A stretch of 6,796 nt of DNA from positions 1-6,796 of the forward strand of contig JAOPZD010000547.1 of the NCBI GenBank assembly GCA_025964295.1. Direction: 5' to 3'. Below the pieces are notes generated by a model that worked only from the letters and a program-made list of their open reading frames with translations, was not told where the DNA came from and made no database searches. A program made the translations under genes and the position numbers. Source of the stretch: Conexibacter sp. Its GTDB lineage: Bacteria; Actinomycetota; Thermoleophilia; Solirubrobacterales; Solirubrobacteraceae. Numbering within the stretch: the stretch's first letter is position 1; the number at the start of each line of letters is the position of its first letter. Positions 6,505-6,796 of the stretch are shown piece by piece.

Positions 6505-6796
6505 TCCAGCGCCGGTCGCCCGCCTCGTCGAGCGGCTCCTGAAGGACCCCGTCCTCCGCGCGCGCTTCCGCCGCGACCCGGTCGGCGTCAGCCGCGAGGC
6601 GGGCATCGACGCCCTCGCCGACGAGCTGGGGTCCGCGCCCAGCTCGATGCTCACCCTCGACCCCCGCGAGTCCCGCTCCAGCCTCGCCGGCGTCCTCATG
6701 GCCGCCGCGATGGAGGCCGTCGGCGTCTACGAGCTCGCCGACCACGCGGCGTCGGCGCAGGCCGCGGTGCCCGCGGCGGCGCACGCGGGGCCGACC
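6491..6796 (+). CDS. unrecognised protein with RiPP-leader-like N-terminus, cut by window edge
   Basis: The frame is open for 102 codons to the right edge without a stop. GTG 6491 lies inside the protease gene, overlapping it by 14 bases, and no strong ribosome binding site precedes it. No named family is recognised. Residues 9-47 form an amphipathic, charged segment (VARLVERLLKDP at 9-20, LRARFRRDPVG at 22-32, then EAGIDALADEL). This resembles leader regions of the Nif11/Franean1_4349 type, which carry an xLLxDPxFRARxxxDP pattern. Residues 60-82 (ESRSSLAGVLMAAAMEAVG) are small and hydrophobic, and the visible end is Ala-rich. There is no signal peptide at the N-terminus. GC-ended codons and plausible composition support coding, and the alternative frames here stop early or are Arg/Pro-rich. 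It may be a client of the upstream PqqD/M50 protein, or a larger protein whose catalytic domain lies beyond the window. Confidence 0.7.
   Translation, partial: MPPGDPAPVARLVERLLKDPVLRARFRRDPVGVSREAGIDALADELGSAPSSMLTLDPRESRSSLAGVLMAAAMEAVGVYELADHAASAQAAVPAAAHAGPT

Noticed and set aside
4645..6699. 684-codon minus-strand open frame opposite the hydrolase and protease genes
   Set aside because: The composition is Arg/Pro/Ala/Gly-rich low complexity without motifs. The plus strand carries GH26 and M50 signatures over the same stretch.

Overview
The DNA is very GC-rich, and nearly every codon in the real reading frames ends in G or C. The genes are packed with overlapping starts and stops. This fits a high-GC actinobacterium. 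The Pro/Val/Thr-rich sortase substrate, class F-type sortase and polysaccharide synthase suggest the Thermoleophilia/Solirubrobacterales group (Conexibacter- or Solirubrobacter-like). That placement rests on gene style only, with no rRNA or marker gene. High GC also creates long Arg/Pro/Asp-rich open frames opposite and beside the real genes; these were discarded.

The window holds two divergent gene sets separated by about 0.1 kb (2485-2580). The left set runs on the minus strand. It encodes a small secreted, membrane-anchored protein with four 10-residue VTVTTP/polyproline repeats and a probable non-LPXTG sorting signal (2484-1936). Next comes a class F-like sortase (1939-1229, GTG start, 4-base overlap), then a CPA1-type K+(Na+)/H+ antiporter starting 3 bases after the sortase stop and running off the left edge. 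The first two look like a substrate and its dedicated transpeptidase.

The right set runs on the plus strand with no intergenic space. It encodes a hyaluronan-synthase-like family 2 glycosyltransferase (about 2581-3942) and a secreted GH26-like glycoside hydrolase (3911-4936, strong ribosome binding site inside the upstream gene). A three-part FHA / PqqD-like / M50 membrane metalloprotease follows (4936-6504), then the start of an unrecognised protein (6491 to the right edge) whose N-terminus resembles leader regions of ribosomally made, modified peptides.

Both sets point to the cell surface: export and trimming of a polysaccharide, covalent anchoring of a surface protein, and ion homeostasis. 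The least ordinary part is the right end. There, a phosphothreonine-reading domain and a peptide-binding PqqD-like domain are fused to a site-2-type protease, beside a possible client protein. A polysaccharide-linked peptide or protein maturation system is an inference from domain content and gene order, not something shown directly.
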